A stretch of DNA of 30,876 nucleotides, from positions 1 through 30,876 of the forward strand of contig CALBEV010000088.1 in the NCBI GenBank assembly GCA_937891045.1, written 5' to 3'. Position 1 is the first letter of the stretch; every line of letters starts with the position of its first letter. The notes under the pieces are model-generated. The model had not been told where the DNA came from. It worked only from the letters and a program-made list of their open reading frames with translations, and did not search any database. Below are positions 7,231 to 15,556 of the stretch, piece after piece. Made by a program: the position numbers and the translations under genes. Origin of the DNA: an uncultured Burkholderiales bacterium (lineage in GTDB: Bacteria > Pseudomonadota > Gammaproteobacteria > Burkholderiales > Burkholderiaceae).

Positions 7231-8751
7231 TCAATGGCTGGTGTGCAACAGGCTCAAGCCCAAAGCGCCACGGCGACGCAGCCAAGGGCTGGGGCGGTAG
7301 CGCGGGTCGCCATACACGGTTTGCAGGTTGAACAACACTTCCAACAGGTTGTCGGCCCCCAAGCTGTCTCCCAAGGCCAGTGGGCCTTTGGGGTAGCCCA
7401 AGCCCAGAGTGACGGCGGTGTCGAGGTCTTGTGGGGTGCAGATGCCTTGTTGGCAAATGTCGCTGGCGATGTTGACGATTTGGGCCAGCACCCGCTGGGT
7501 CACGAAGCCACCGCTGTCTTCGATGACGCTGACGGCTTTGCCATCACTCGCCATCAAGGCATGGGCCGCGTCCCGCATGTCGCTTCGCGTGGCCGGGTTG
7601 GTGGCCAAAACACGGCGTTTGGTGGCTGTGTCGGGCATCAGCATGTCCAGTCCCAAGGTGCGGGCGGGGTCGAGCCTCTCAACAATGGCGCAGGTGGTGA
7701 CATCAAAACCCAAAGGAGCCACCAAACACAAGGCTTGAGGCGAGGGTGCGGACCCGGTTTCGATTTTGGCGCCCAGGTCTTTCAAGAGTTGCAAGAGTTC
7801 CGCACGGCGGGCGGCACGCGACGACACCCACACAGGCGGTAAATCGGCCACGCGTGGCGCTGATGGTTCTGGCGCAACTTGCGCTTTTCCATCGGTGTAG
7901 GTGTAGAAGCCTTGGCCGGTTTTGCGGCCGAGCCAGCCTCCTGCCAAGCGCTGGCTGGTGATGACGTTGGGGCGGTAGCGTGGTTCTTCAAAATACTGGT
8001 GGTAAATGGATTCCATCACGGGGTGTGAGACGTCCAAGGCCGTCAGATCCAACAATTCAAACGGGCCGAGTTTGAAGCCGACTTGGTCTTTCAAAATCCG
8101 GTCGATCGTGGCGAAATCGGCAATGCCCTCAGACGCGGTGCGCAAGGCCTCGGTGATGTAACCGCGCCCCGCGTGGTTGACGATGAAACCGGGGGTGTCT
8201 TTGGCCCGCACCCCTTGGTGACCCATGGCTTGGGCCAAGGACATGAGGCTTTGGCAAGTGGTTTCGCTGGTGGCCAGACCGGCCACAACTTCCACCACTT
8301 TCATCAGCGGCACAGGGTTGAAAAAATGAAAGCCCGCGAAGCGCTGCGGGTGCTTCATGTCGGCGGCCAGCGCTGTGACAGACAAAGACGATGTGTTGCT
8401 GGCCATGATGGCGGTCTCGGCCAACAGGTTTTCGAGTTGGGCGATGAGTGCTTTTTTGACCGTGAGGTTTTCCACCACGGCTTCAATCACGACATGGCAT
8501 GGAGCCAGGTCGTGGAGGTGTTCGGCGGCTTTCAGGCGACTGCTGAAATCTTGAACTTGCTCAGCAGTGAGGCGACCTTTTTCTTGCAGTTTTTGCCACT
8601 GCCCACGTACCGCGGCACAGGCTTTGTCGGCAGCACCTGCGACAACATCGAACACCAGCACCTGGGCTTGCGCTTGGGTGGCCACTTGCGCAATGCCTTG
8701 TCCCATGGCACCGGCGCCGACCACCCCAATGTGTTGCGTTTTCTGATTCAT
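7231..8751 (-). CDS. paaH: 3-hydroxyacyl-CoA dehydrogenase, PaaH-type
   Basis: The 506-aa protein has an N-terminal Rossmann domain (G-A-G-A-M-G-Q-G near 12 to 19), S-N-T-S-S near 118 and the catalytic H-F-F-N-P-V-P near 142. A duplicated C-terminal helical domain follows, giving about 500 aa as in PaaH rather than the 280 to 310 aa of single-domain enzymes. It would oxidise a 3-hydroxyacyl-CoA (3-hydroxyadipyl-CoA in phenylacetate breakdown) with NAD. The partner enoyl-CoA hydratase gene follows after 4 bp. The name is by family; without other paa genes nearby the true substrate could be broader. Confidence 0.87.
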   Translation of the reverse strand: MNQKTQHIGVVGAGAMGQGIAQVATQAQAQVLVFDVVAGAADKACAAVRGQWQKLQEKGRLTAEQVQDFSSRLKAAEHLHDLAPCHVVIEAVVENLTVKKALIAQLENLLAETAIMASNTSSLSVTALAADMKHPQRFAGFHFFNPVPLMKVVEVVAGLATSETTCQSLMSLAQAMGHQGVRAKDTPGFIVNHAGRGYITEALRTASEGIADFATIDRILKDQVGFKLGPFELLDLTALDVSHPVMESIYHQYFEEPRYRPNVITSQRLAGGWLGRKTGQGFYTYTDGKAQVAPEPSAPRVADLPPVWVSSRAARRAELLQLLKDLGAKIETGSAPSPQALCLVAPLGFDVTTCAIVERLDPARTLGLDMLMPDTATKRRVLATNPATRSDMRDAAHALMASDGKAVSVIEDSGGFVTQRVLAQIVNIASDICQQGICTPQDLDTAVTLGLGYPKGPLALGDSLGADNLLEVLFNLQTVYGDPRYRPSPWLRRRGALGLSLLHTSH

Positions 8752-8844
8752 AGCAAATGATTATGTCCCAGTGTCTATGCGTGATGGCTGATGGGCCTGT
8801 GACAGAATTGAATCAGATCAAACAACCACGCCCAAGGGGACACC

Positions 8845-9513
8845 ATGACACTCAAGCTCTGCGGTTTTGCCGCCAGCAACTACTACAACAAGATCAAACT
8901 GCAACTGCTGGAAAAAGGTGTGCCTTTTGAAGAAGAGTTGGTTTGGACGGGTAACAACCATCCCAAATTGGTGTCGCGCTCTCCCATGGGCAAGGTGCCA
9001 TTCATTGAAACGCCAGACGGCTATCTCTCGGAATCCTTGGTGTGTGCGGATTACATCGAAGCTGCTTACCCTGACAAACCGCTGGTGCCTGCAGACCCGT
9101 TTCAAGCGGCCAAGGTGCGTGAACTGATTGTGTACTTGGAGTTGCACATCGAGTTGGTGGTGAGGGCCTTGTACCCCCAAGCCTTTTTTGGTGGCCAAGT
9201 CAGTGACGGCACCAAAGAGAAAGTGCGCCAGCAATTGGCCAGAAATGTGCCTGCGTTCGCAGCTTTGGCCAAGTTTTCGCCCTATGTGGCGGGGGAGCAA
9301 TTCACTTTGGCGGACTGCGCGGCGGCATTTCATTTGCCGATTGCCGTGTCTGCATGCAAGCTGGTACTGGGAGAAGACCTGCTGGCAGAGCTGCCTGTGA
9401 AAGCCTACACCCAACAAATGGCGCAGAACCCGCACATGGCTGGGGTGTTGGCCGCCCGCAAAGCCAACAGCGAGCTGATGATGAATTTGCTGAGCAAGAA
9501 AAAACCAGCTTGA
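8845..9513 (+). CDS. Glutathione S-transferase family protein
   Basis: The 222-aa protein has a thioredoxin-like N-terminal domain beginning M-T-L-K-L-C-G-F with G-K-V-P-F-I near 51 and E-S-L-V near 63, and an all-helical C-terminal domain with A-D-C-A-A near 155. An AGGGG ribosome-binding site precedes the ATG. It is divergent from paaH, with 93 bp shared between the starts. It is not closely similar to the YfcG-like GST at 2566-3273. The substrate cannot be assigned. Confidence 0.9.
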   Translation: MTLKLCGFAASNYYNKIKLQLLEKGVPFEEELVWTGNNHPKLVSRSPMGKVPFIETPDGYLSESLVCADYIEAAYPDKPLVPADPFQAAKVRELIVYLELHIELVVRALYPQAFFGGQVSDGTKEKVRQQLARNVPAFAALAKFSPYVAGEQFTLADCAAAFHLPIAVSACKLVLGEDLLAELPVKAYTQQMAQNPHMAGVLAARKANSELMMNLLSKKKPA

Positions 9514-9528
9514 CTCAAGGACCCGGCA

Positions 9529-9555
9529 AGCCAAGGGCTTGGCTGATGAGCCAAG
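9529..9555. repeat. Three-arm mutually exclusive hairpin (terminator or switch-like)
   Basis: The arms are AGCCAAG (9529-9535), CTTGGCT (9538-9544) and AGCCAAG (9549-9555), separated by 2 and 4 nt. The middle arm pairs perfectly with either neighbour over 7 bp, so only one of two hairpins can form at a time. The second has the better, 4-nt loop. It lies 15 bp after the GST stop and 12 bp before the end of the convergent 91-aa gene. There is a GGGTTT but no strong T run on the plus strand. It most simply serves as a transcript-end structure for both genes. Confidence 0.6.
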
Positions 9556-9567
9556 CGCTAGTGGGTT

Positions 9568-9843
9568 TCAGTTGCTGAACGAGGCGCGTTGGTTTTCCAG
9601 CGCAATCAGGCGGTCGAGTTCGGCGCAAACATCGGCCATGCGGCCAGAGATGACCATGCGACCCGCTGTGTGCTTGGGCGGGCGCTGGTCTTCAGCAATG
9701 CGCACCACGCGCAAAGGACGCTGACAAGCCATGCTGGGCATGGCGGCCACGGGTGTTTTGGCCATGATGTTGGACATGAGGGCGCGGTAGGCGGCGTCCA
9801 CACGTTGAAAAACAGGTTGCTTGCTCCAAACGGCTGTGTTCAT
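9568..9843 (-). CDS. Conserved-looking small protein of unknown function, downstream of lexA
   Basis: This 91-aa protein has no signal peptide or membrane segment. The N-terminal half is Ala/Met-rich. A basic stretch R-P-L-R-V-V-R-I is near 42 and a C-terminal helix with A-E-L-D-R-L-I-A-L-E is near 75. I do not recognise a family. An excellent AGGAG ribosome-binding site lies 7 nt before the ATG, and the start is 15 bp after the lexA stop, so it is almost certainly in the lexA transcript and SOS-inducible. It occupies the place where some bacteria carry SOS cell-division inhibitors, but no similarity to SulA or other known inhibitors is visible. Confidence 0.82.
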   Translation of the reverse strand: MNTAVWSKQPVFQRVDAAYRALMSNIMAKTPVAAMPSMACQRPLRVVRIAEDQRPPKHTAGRMVISGRMADVCAELDRLIALENQRASFSN

Positions 9844-9858
9844 GGTGATCTCCTGAGC

Positions 9859-10518
9859 TTAAAACTGGTTGCGGATGAGGCCGACGGCCAAGCCTTCAAT
9901 TTGGAAGGGCTCGCCAGCGCGAACATGGATGGTGTCGAAATCGGGGTTTTCGGGGTGCAGGGCAATGCCTTGGGGGGACTTTTGGAAGCGCTTGACGGTG
10001 ACTTCTTCACCCAAGCGGGCCACCACGATTTGGCCGTTGCGGGCTTCCTGGGTGGTTTTGACCGCCAGCAAGTCGCCGTCCATGATGCCGATGTCGCGCA
10101 TGGACAGGCCTTTGACCTTCAGCAGGTAGTCGGGTTGCTGCACAAACATGGACGCCTCGACTTGGTAGGTTTGTTCGATGTGTTCTTGCGCCAAGATGGG
10201 CGAACCGGCGGCGACACGACCCACCAGCGGCAACATGAGCTGCCCCAAACCTGGCAAAGTGAATTGCTTGAAACCGCTGCCGCCCAAGACGGGCTCGGGG
10301 TTGGCTTTGAGGCGGATGCCGCGAGAAGTGCCGCTGACCAACTGGATGACGCCTTTGCGGGCCAAGGCCTGCAAGTGCTCCTCGGCGGCGTTGGGGGATT
10401 TGAAACCCAACTCGGAGGCGATTTCGGCGCGGGTGGGCGGGGCGCCCGTGTTGTGGATGGCGGTTTGGATGAGTTCCAAAATTTGCTGCTGACGGGCTGT
10501 GAGCTTGATGTGGTCCAT
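9859..10518 (-). CDS. lexA: LexA, SOS-response repressor and self-cleaving protease
   Basis: The 219-aa protein has an N-terminal winged helix (L-T-A-R-Q-Q-Q-I-L near 6 to 14, recognition helix near 40 to 52) and a C-terminal S24 peptidase domain. The Ala-Gly cleavage site is at 104-105, the nucleophile Ser139 lies in G-L-S-M-R-D and the general base Lys176 in T-V-K-R-F. The 35- and 37-residue spacings are the same as in E. coli LexA. The start at 10518 has AGGAG just upstream and gives the canonical M-x-x-I-K-L-T start; the frame stays open further upstream but adds no family sequence. Two LexA boxes lie upstream, so it represses itself. Confidence 0.97.
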   Translation of the reverse strand: MDHIKLTARQQQILELIQTAIHNTGAPPTRAEIASELGFKSPNAAEEHLQALARKGVIQLVSGTSRGIRLKANPEPVLGGSGFKQFTLPGLGQLMLPLVGRVAAGSPILAQEHIEQTYQVEASMFVQQPDYLLKVKGLSMRDIGIMDGDLLAVKTTQEARNGQIVVARLGEEVTVKRFQKSPQGIALHPENPDFDTIHVRAGEPFQIEGLAVGLIRNQF

Positions 10519-10565
10519 GGGGGCTCCTGCACTATGCTTGGGGTTCAGAAAAATATTCAAACAAG

Positions 10566-10581
10566 CTGTTTGGATATCCAG
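10566..10581. promoter_or_regulatory. LexA (SOS) box 1
   Basis: This 16-bp site has CTG at 10566-10568 and CAG at 10579-10581 separated by 10 bp. The left half is the full CTGT, while the right half is CCAG instead of ACAG. It lies 48 bp upstream of the lexA start codon and 3 bp from box 2. The spacing matches the E. coli-type CTGT-N8-ACAG site used by beta- and gammaproteobacterial LexA. Confidence 0.8.
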
Positions 10582-10584
10582 TAA

Positions 10585-10600
10585 CTGTATTTTTAACCAG
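10585..10600. promoter_or_regulatory. LexA (SOS) box 2
   Basis: This second site has CTGT at the left and CCAG at the right with an A/T-rich core (CTG-N10-CAG). It is centred 19 bp from box 1, so two LexA dimers could bind on nearly the same face of the helix. Its right end is 19 bp before the asparaginase ATG at 10620, and it overlaps the candidate lexA -10 element. Confidence 0.8.
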
Positions 10601-10617
10601 TTTTTAAGCTTTGGCAA
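10589..10617 (-). promoter_or_regulatory. Candidate lexA promoter
   Basis: On the minus strand, TTGCCA (complement of 10612-10617) resembles a sigma-70 -35 element. A 17-bp spacer leads to AAAAAT (complement of 10589-10594) as a weak -10. Transcription would start near 10582, between and over the two LexA boxes, which fits repression by LexA. The -35 overlaps the start region of the divergent asparaginase gene. Confidence 0.4.
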
Positions 10618-10619
10618 GC

Positions 10620-11591
10620 ATGCACCCGCAAATAAATTTAAAAACCGTGGTTTTGGGCACCGGTGGCACCATTGCTGGATTGGCTGCGGATCCTTCAAAT
10701 CCAAGTAATTACAAAGCTTCCCAGTTAGGATTGACTGACATTCTGCAGCAGGCCGGTATTCAAACCGCAGGTCTGGAAATGCAAGATGTGGCCCGAATTG
10801 ACAGCAAAGACATGGGTCCAGCGGTTTGGCGGCCCCTTTTGCAAGCCATTTCGCAGGCTCAAGAACGCTCCGATGTACAAGCCGTGATCATCACGCACGG
10901 CACCGACACCATCGAAGAAACCGCTTTTTTATTGGAGGTGATGGGGCCTTGGCCAAAACCTGTGGTCCTGACTTGCGCCATGCAACCGGCAGATTCCCCC
11001 ACCGCTGACGGCCCGGGCAACCTGCGCGACGCCTTGTTGTTGGCGCAACACCCCGCTTTCAAAGGTGTGGCCGTGGTGTGTGCGGGCAAGGCGCATCACC
11101 CGCAGCATTTGCAAAAAATCAGAACCGACCAAGACGACGCTTTTTCCAGTGGTTTGAGCCAGCCATTGGCCCAGATGCACAAGGGGCAATGGCTTTTGAG
11201 AGAACCAGCGGATCAGCTTCCTCGCAATGGGCGAACGCCTGACTTGCAGACCCTTTTGAACACCGCCGATTGGCCTCGCGTGGAATGGGTCAGCAACCAC
11301 GCCAGTGCAGATGGTGAGATGGTGATGTCCTTGTTGGCCGGTTCGTCCAAGGCCAAGCGACCACTGCGCGGTTTGGTGGTGGCTGCCACTGGCTCTGGCA
11401 CGATCAGTGTGGGCATGGAAAACGCGCTGATTCAAGCCCGCGCGGTTGGTATTGAAGTTTGGGTGAGCAGCCGCTGCGTTTGGGGGCAGGCGCGGTTTTA
11501 TGATGACAAGCCTTACGGTGTAGCCACCTCATTGAACCCCGCTAAAGCCATGGTGGCGCTGAGTTTGTCGCTGTTAGCAGGCACACGCTGA
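10620..11591 (+). CDS. L-asparaginase (type I/II bacterial family), cytoplasmic
   Basis: The protein is about 323 aa from ATG at 10620; a TTG at 10611 would add three residues and neither has a clear ribosome-binding site. It hydrolyses asparagine to aspartate and ammonia. The first catalytic Thr lies in G-T-G-G-T-I-A-G near residues 13 to 20, and the second active-site motif H-G-T-D-T-I-E-E is near 91 to 98. There is no signal peptide, so it acts in the cytoplasm. The gene is divergent from lexA and both SOS boxes lie in its immediate upstream region, which makes LexA control possible. Confidence 0.93.
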   Translation: MHPQINLKTVVLGTGGTIAGLAADPSNPSNYKASQLGLTDILQQAGIQTAGLEMQDVARIDSKDMGPAVWRPLLQAISQAQERSDVQAVIITHGTDTIEETAFLLEVMGPWPKPVVLTCAMQPADSPTADGPGNLRDALLLAQHPAFKGVAVVCAGKAHHPQHLQKIRTDQDDAFSSGLSQPLAQMHKGQWLLREPADQLPRNGRTPDLQTLLNTADWPRVEWVSNHASADGEMVMSLLAGSSKAKRPLRGLVVAATGSGTISVGMENALIQARAVGIEVWVSSRCVWGQARFYDDKPYGVATSLNPAKAMVALSLSLLAGTR

Positions 11592-11596
11592 ATATC

Positions 11597-11618
11597 AAAA
11601 AAAGCCCCGAAGGGCCTT
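11597..11618 (-). terminator. Rho-independent terminator for adk operon
   Basis: On the minus strand, GCCC-TTCG-GGGC forms a hairpin with the very stable TTCG tetraloop and is followed by seven T residues. G-T and A-T pairs can lengthen the stem. It lies about 55 nt after the adk stop, making it the likely end of the exbB-to-adk transcript. It is 5 bp beyond the end of the convergent asparaginase gene. Confidence 0.75.
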
Positions 11619-11649
11619 GTGTATGAGCCCCGCAGGACCTTTTGTTCAT

Positions 11650-11665
11650 CAGCCCCGCCGGGCTG
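11650..11665. repeat. Short perfect hairpin between asparaginase and adk
   Basis: CAGCCC (11650-11655) and GGGCTG (11660-11665) pair perfectly over a 4-nt loop, just after the adk stop codon. It has no T run on either side. Together with related AGCCCCG units nearby it may stabilise the 3' end of the adk transcript. Confidence 0.45.
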
Positions 11666-11669
11666 AAAG

Positions 11670-12368
<699 letters not shown>

Positions 12369-12407
12369 TCATCAGTTGTGCCGAGAATAGCACGCGGTCA
12401 GGATGCC

Positions 12408-13175
12408 CTACTTTTGCATCTTGGATTCAAGCAGTGATCGAATACGCGTCAAATCCTCCGGGGTATCGACGCCTGAGGCACTCACTTGGTCTGAGACATG
12501 AACAACGATGTGATGGCCATGCCACAGGGCCCGCAGTTGCTCCAAAGACTCAGCCTGCTCGGTGGGTGCTGGGCTTAAATTTGGAAAGGCCTGCAAAAAA
12601 CCCACGCGGTAAGCGTACAGGCCAACATGGCGCCACACCGGGTAGGGCGGCAACTGGTCGACGGGGCCATCTCGCCACACTGGAATGCTGGCCCGGCTGA
12701 AGTAACTGGCGCGGTTGGCCGCATTCAAGACCACTTTGACCACATGCGGGCTGCGCCAATCGGCGGGGTTGTCGATGGCGTGGGCCAAGGTGCTCATGCT
12801 GCAGTCGGGGGAGGCGGCCAGCAAATCGGCCACCGCGTCAATCAGGGTGGGTTCAATCAACGGCTCGTCGCCTTGCACATTCACCACAATGCTGTCTTCG
12901 CGCAAGCCCAACAGGCCAGCGGCTTCAGCCAGTCGGTCGCTGCCACTCACATGGTCGGATCGTGTCAGCACTGCTTGGATGCCATGCGCTGCGCAGGCTT
13001 GCAGGATGCTGTCGTCATCGGCGGCCACCACCACTTGACGGGCCTTGGAGAGCAGGGCGCGTTGGGCCACCCGCACCACCATCGGCAATCCGGCCAAGTC
13101 GGCCAGAGGTTTGTTGGGCAAACGGCTGGAAGCGAGACGGGCTGGAATCAGCACCACAAAGGGCGTGTTCGCCAT
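12408..13175 (-). CDS. kdsB: 3-deoxy-manno-octulosonate cytidylyltransferase (CMP-KDO synthetase)
   Basis: The 255-aa protein activates KDO with CTP for the inner core of lipopolysaccharide. The N-terminal nucleotide-binding motif [15 protein letters not shown] spans residues 10 to 24, and V-N-V-Q-G-D-E-P-L is near 98 to 106. The start codon directly follows the ycaR stop with no gap, showing tight translational coupling. It functions together with lpxK in lipid A-KDO assembly. Confidence 0.96.
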   Translation of the reverse strand: MANTPFVVLIPARLASSRLPNKPLADLAGLPMVVRVAQRALLSKARQVVVAADDDSILQACAAHGIQAVLTRSDHVSGSDRLAEAAGLLGLREDSIVVNVQGDEPLIEPTLIDAVADLLAASPDCSMSTLAHAIDNPADWRSPHVVKVVLNAANRASYFSRASIPVWRDGPVDQLPPYPVWRHVGLYAYRVGFLQAFPNLSPAPTEQAESLEQLRALWHGHHIVVHVSDQVSASGVDTPEDLTRIRSLLESKMQK

Positions 13176-13358
13176 TCAGCGTTCCAATTCCTCGTCTGTC
13201 AGGGTGCGGGCTTCCACTTCCAGCAGCACCGGAATACCGTCACGGATGGGGTAAGCCAATCGAGCGCTGCGCGAAACGAGTTCTTCCTTTTCAGGGTGGT
13301 AGATCAGCGGCCCTTTGGTGACCGGGCAGACCAGCAGTTCAAGCAGTTTTTTGTCCAT
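13176..13358 (-). CDS. ycaR: Trm112-like/UPF0434 small protein (YcaR family)
   Basis: This 60-aa protein begins [16 protein letters not shown], the usual start of the Trm112-like YcaR family, with I-R-D-G-I-P-V-L-L near 38. Only one cysteine of the family's zinc-ribbon-like set is present, so metal binding is doubtful. The gene overlaps the 3' end of lpxK by 20 nt and abuts kdsB, exactly as in the lpxK-ycaR-kdsB order of E. coli. The molecular role of the bacterial protein is not settled. Confidence 0.92.
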   Translation of the reverse strand: MDKKLLELLVCPVTKGPLIYHPEKEELVSRSARLAYPIRDGIPVLLEVEARTLTDEELER

Positions 13359-14373
13359 GGCCGGATGATAGTGCTTGCACATCTTTGTGCAGCTGAGCCA
13401 GTAATGCATCGGGCAATTGGCAATCCAGCGGTACGGCCCAAGCTTGCGGTAAATGTGGCCAGAGTTTGACCGCATCTTTTTCGGTGCACAGCAGTTGTTC
13501 AGGGCGCGAAGGTGTCCAGTGCTGCAAAGGCGCATGGTCGGGCAGGACATGGGTGGTGGCCAGTTGCAAACCTTGTGCTTGCAGGGCTTGGAAAAACAAC
13601 TCGGGCTGGGCGATGGCCGCCAAAGCCTGCACGGCTTGGCCTTGAAAACTCTCCAGGGTTCTGGTTTGGCCTTTGCCGTTCACGGCTTGTGCGGCCAGTT
13701 GGCGATCGGCTTTGAAGCTGTTTTCAAACTGCAATTGTCCGGTGTGCACCAGATACTGTTTCGTTGATTTTGTCGGGTCGACGAGGTGCGAAATGTCGCG
13801 GCGCGGCCAAGCTTCACGCAACGGGCCTGCGGGCAGCAACCAGCCGTTGCCCAAGCCCCGATCGTCAAACACGCACAAGGCGATGTCATGCCCAAGCGCG
13901 TGGTGTTGGAGCCCATCGTCGCTGATGATCAGCTGTGTGCGGGGATAGGCTTTGAGCAACGCTTGGGCTGCCATCGCACGTTGGCGACCGACAAAGACCG
14001 GCAGTTTGCAACGTTGCTTGACCAGCAAAGCTTCATCGCCAACGTCAGCGGCATGGCTGTCCAATCGCACTTCTTTCACCTGCAGGTTGTCAACGCCATG
14101 ACCACGGGCAATCACGCCCACTTGCCAACCCAAGCTTTGAAAAAAAGCGGACAAACTGATGACGATGGGCGTTTTGCCCGAACCACCCACCGTCACATTG
14201 CCAACCACCAAGACCGGAATGGGCATGTGGGTGACAACACGCCATCCGTGTCGGTAGGCTTGTTGGTTCAGTGACAACCAGATGCGGCTGAGCAGGGTCG
14301 TTGGCCACAACAAGCAGGCCAACCAGCCCTTGGATTGCCAAGCTTGTCGCAAAAAATCAGCTTTGTTGGGCAT
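13339..14373 (-). CDS. lpxK: Tetraacyldisaccharide 4'-kinase (lipid A 4'-kinase)
   Basis: The 344-aa protein phosphorylates the 4' position of the lipid A disaccharide at the inner membrane. A hydrophobic N-terminal segment is near residues 17 to 35. The Walker A motif [12 protein letters not shown] is near 58 to 69, I-S-D-D-G-L-Q-H near 149 to 156, and C-T-E-K-D-A-V-K-L near 295 to 303. It sits between exbD and ycaR on the same strand, a common betaproteobacterial arrangement. The last 20 nt overlap ycaR. Confidence 0.96.
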   Translation of the reverse strand: MPNKADFLRQAWQSKGWLACLLWPTTLLSRIWLSLNQQAYRHGWRVVTHMPIPVLVVGNVTVGGSGKTPIVISLSAFFQSLGWQVGVIARGHGVDNLQVKEVRLDSHAADVGDEALLVKQRCKLPVFVGRQRAMAAQALLKAYPRTQLIISDDGLQHHALGHDIALCVFDDRGLGNGWLLPAGPLREAWPRRDISHLVDPTKSTKQYLVHTGQLQFENSFKADRQLAAQAVNGKGQTRTLESFQGQAVQALAAIAQPELFFQALQAQGLQLATTHVLPDHAPLQHWTPSRPEQLLCTEKDAVKLWPHLPQAWAVPLDCQLPDALLAQLHKDVQALSSGHGQKTA

Positions 14374-14430
14374 CGGTTCAGTCGCGGATGGTCATCAATC
14401 GGCTGCAAGTGGCGTCGGCTCGAGCACGCT

Positions 14431-14859
14431 TCAGGGCAAGGTCTTGGTTTGACTGCGGGACTGCGCCGAAAACGTGATTTGCTGCAAACCGCTGTTTTGC
14501 GCAGCTTCCAAGACCAACATCACCGACTGATGGCTGGCACGGGCGTCGGCGCTGATCACCACCAAGGGACTGTTCAGATCCTTTGCAGCAAGCGTCAGGG
14601 CTTGCGACAAGGCAGCGATGTTGGCGGGCACCACCGTTTTTTGAACAGCAAACAGGCCGTCGCTGCTCACGGTGATGCGAATTTCTCGCGGGCGTTCTTG
14701 TTGCGGCGTGCTGTCGGCTTGCGGCAGGCTCAAATCAAGCTGGGTCAGGCGACCATAAGTCGTGGTCATCATCAAAAAAATGAGCACCACCAACAGAACA
14801 TCAATGAACGCAATCAGGTTGATTTCAGGTTCTTGAGAGGCAGGGCGGCCAAAACGCAT
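14431..14859 (-). CDS. exbD: ExbD/TolR-family energy-transducing membrane protein
   Basis: The 142-aa protein has one N-terminal transmembrane helix (about residues 14 to 32) containing the Asp that forms part of the proton path in I-D-V-L-L-V-V-L-I-F-L. A periplasmic domain of about 100 residues follows. The start at 14859 is one nucleotide from the exbB stop, so the pair is translationally coupled. It would couple proton-motive force to an outer-membrane or envelope partner. No TonB or TolA gene is in the window, so the partner is unknown. Confidence 0.9.
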   Translation of the reverse strand: MRFGRPASQEPEINLIAFIDVLLVVLIFLMMTTTYGRLTQLDLSLPQADSTPQQERPREIRITVSSDGLFAVQKTVVPANIAALSQALTLAAKDLNSPLVVISADARASHQSVMLVLEAAQNSGLQQITFSAQSRSQTKTLP

Positions 14860-14860
14860 C

Positions 14861-15484
14861 TCAGTCGCCCTTTTTAGAACTGAAAAAATGTCGAACCAGG
14901 CGCTCGCTGTCGATTTCCATTTCCAGCACAAAGTAGTCGACGCGGGCTCGAAAATAACGCCACGCCACCAAACTGGGGATGGCGATCACCAAACCAAACG
15001 CCGTGTTGTAGAGGGCCACCGAAATCCCATGAGCCAATTGCGCGGGGTTACCGGTTCCAGGGGCTTGCGAGCCGAATATTTCAATCATGCCGACCACCGT
15101 GCCAAACAGGCCAAGCAACGGGGCCGCAGAAGCAATCGATCCCAGGGCACTCAAATATCGTTCGAGGTTGGCCGCGGCGCGTCGACCAGCGGCTTCGACA
15201 TGACCACGAAATTCTGATTCACTGCACTGGGGATGCTTTTGCAGCTCGGCCAAACCCGTGCCAATGATTTCTCCCAAAGCTGAATGGGCTTTGAGTTTTT
15301 CAATCGACTCCAAACTGGGCATGCTGCGCTGCGACAGGTGCAGAACTTCTTCCAGCAATTTGTCCGGAATCACCAACTGCGGTCTAAGCTTATAAAACCG
15401 CTCGAATATCAAGGCCAAGGCGATGATGGAACAAAGCAATAGGGGCCAAATCGGCCAACCAGCCGCTTGTATGATGCCTAGCAA
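14861..15484 (-). CDS. exbB: ExbB/TolQ/MotA-family proton channel protein
   Basis: The 207-aa protein has three transmembrane regions: near residues 8 to 26, 110 to 135 and 152 to 175. The last carries the A-L-Y-N-T-A-F-G-L-V pattern that lines the proton channel. The start is a TTG at 15484 preceded by an ideal AGGAG at 7-nt spacing, and it gives the family-typical I-I-Q-A-A-G-W-P start. First gene of the run exbB-exbD-lpxK-ycaR-kdsB-adk. It could be a TonB- or Tol-type motor. Confidence 0.9.
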   Translation of the reverse strand: MLGIIQAAGWPIWPLLLCSIIALALIFERFYKLRPQLVIPDKLLEEVLHLSQRSMPSLESIEKLKAHSALGEIIGTGLAELQKHPQCSESEFRGHVEAAGRRAAANLERYLSALGSIASAAPLLGLFGTVVGMIEIFGSQAPGTGNPAQLAHGISVALYNTAFGLVIAIPSLVAWRYFRARVDYFVLEMEIDSERLVRHFFSSKKGD

Positions 15485-15511
15485 AGTTGTTCTCCTGTCA
15501 GGTTTGCGCGG

Positions 15512-15542
15512 ATTATGGCCCAGCCCGTTTGTTTTCCATCAA
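15512..15542 (-). promoter_or_regulatory. Candidate promoter of the exbB operon
   Basis: On the minus strand TTGATG (complement of 15537-15542) and CATAAT (complement of 15512-15517) resemble sigma-70 elements, with a 19-bp spacer that is longer than ideal. A start near 15505 would leave a leader of about 20 nt including the AGGAG site. It lies in the 72-bp gap shared with xseA. Confidence 0.35.
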
Positions 15543-15556
15543 CTTTTTAAATCGTC

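Noticed and set aside
9589..10584. A 331-codon open frame on the plus strand antisense to lexA and the 91-aa gene
   Set aside because: It is a shadow of lexA codon structure: composition is low-complexity Gly/Val/Asp/Leu, no ribosome-binding site, and no recognisable domain. lexA is certain.
10519..10704. Upstream start extending LexA by 62 residues
   Set aside because: The extension covers both LexA boxes and part of the asparaginase gene and has no family support.
12627..13469. A 280-codon plus-strand frame across kdsB, ycaR and lpxK
   Set aside because: It spans three well-supported opposing genes and has no ribosome-binding site or domain.
14431..15484. Calling the channel pair tolQ-tolR because of the nearby tolB
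   Set aside because: The genes are about 15 kb apart and not in a tol operon; the association with lpxK is typical of the ExbBD-type pair in betaproteobacteria.
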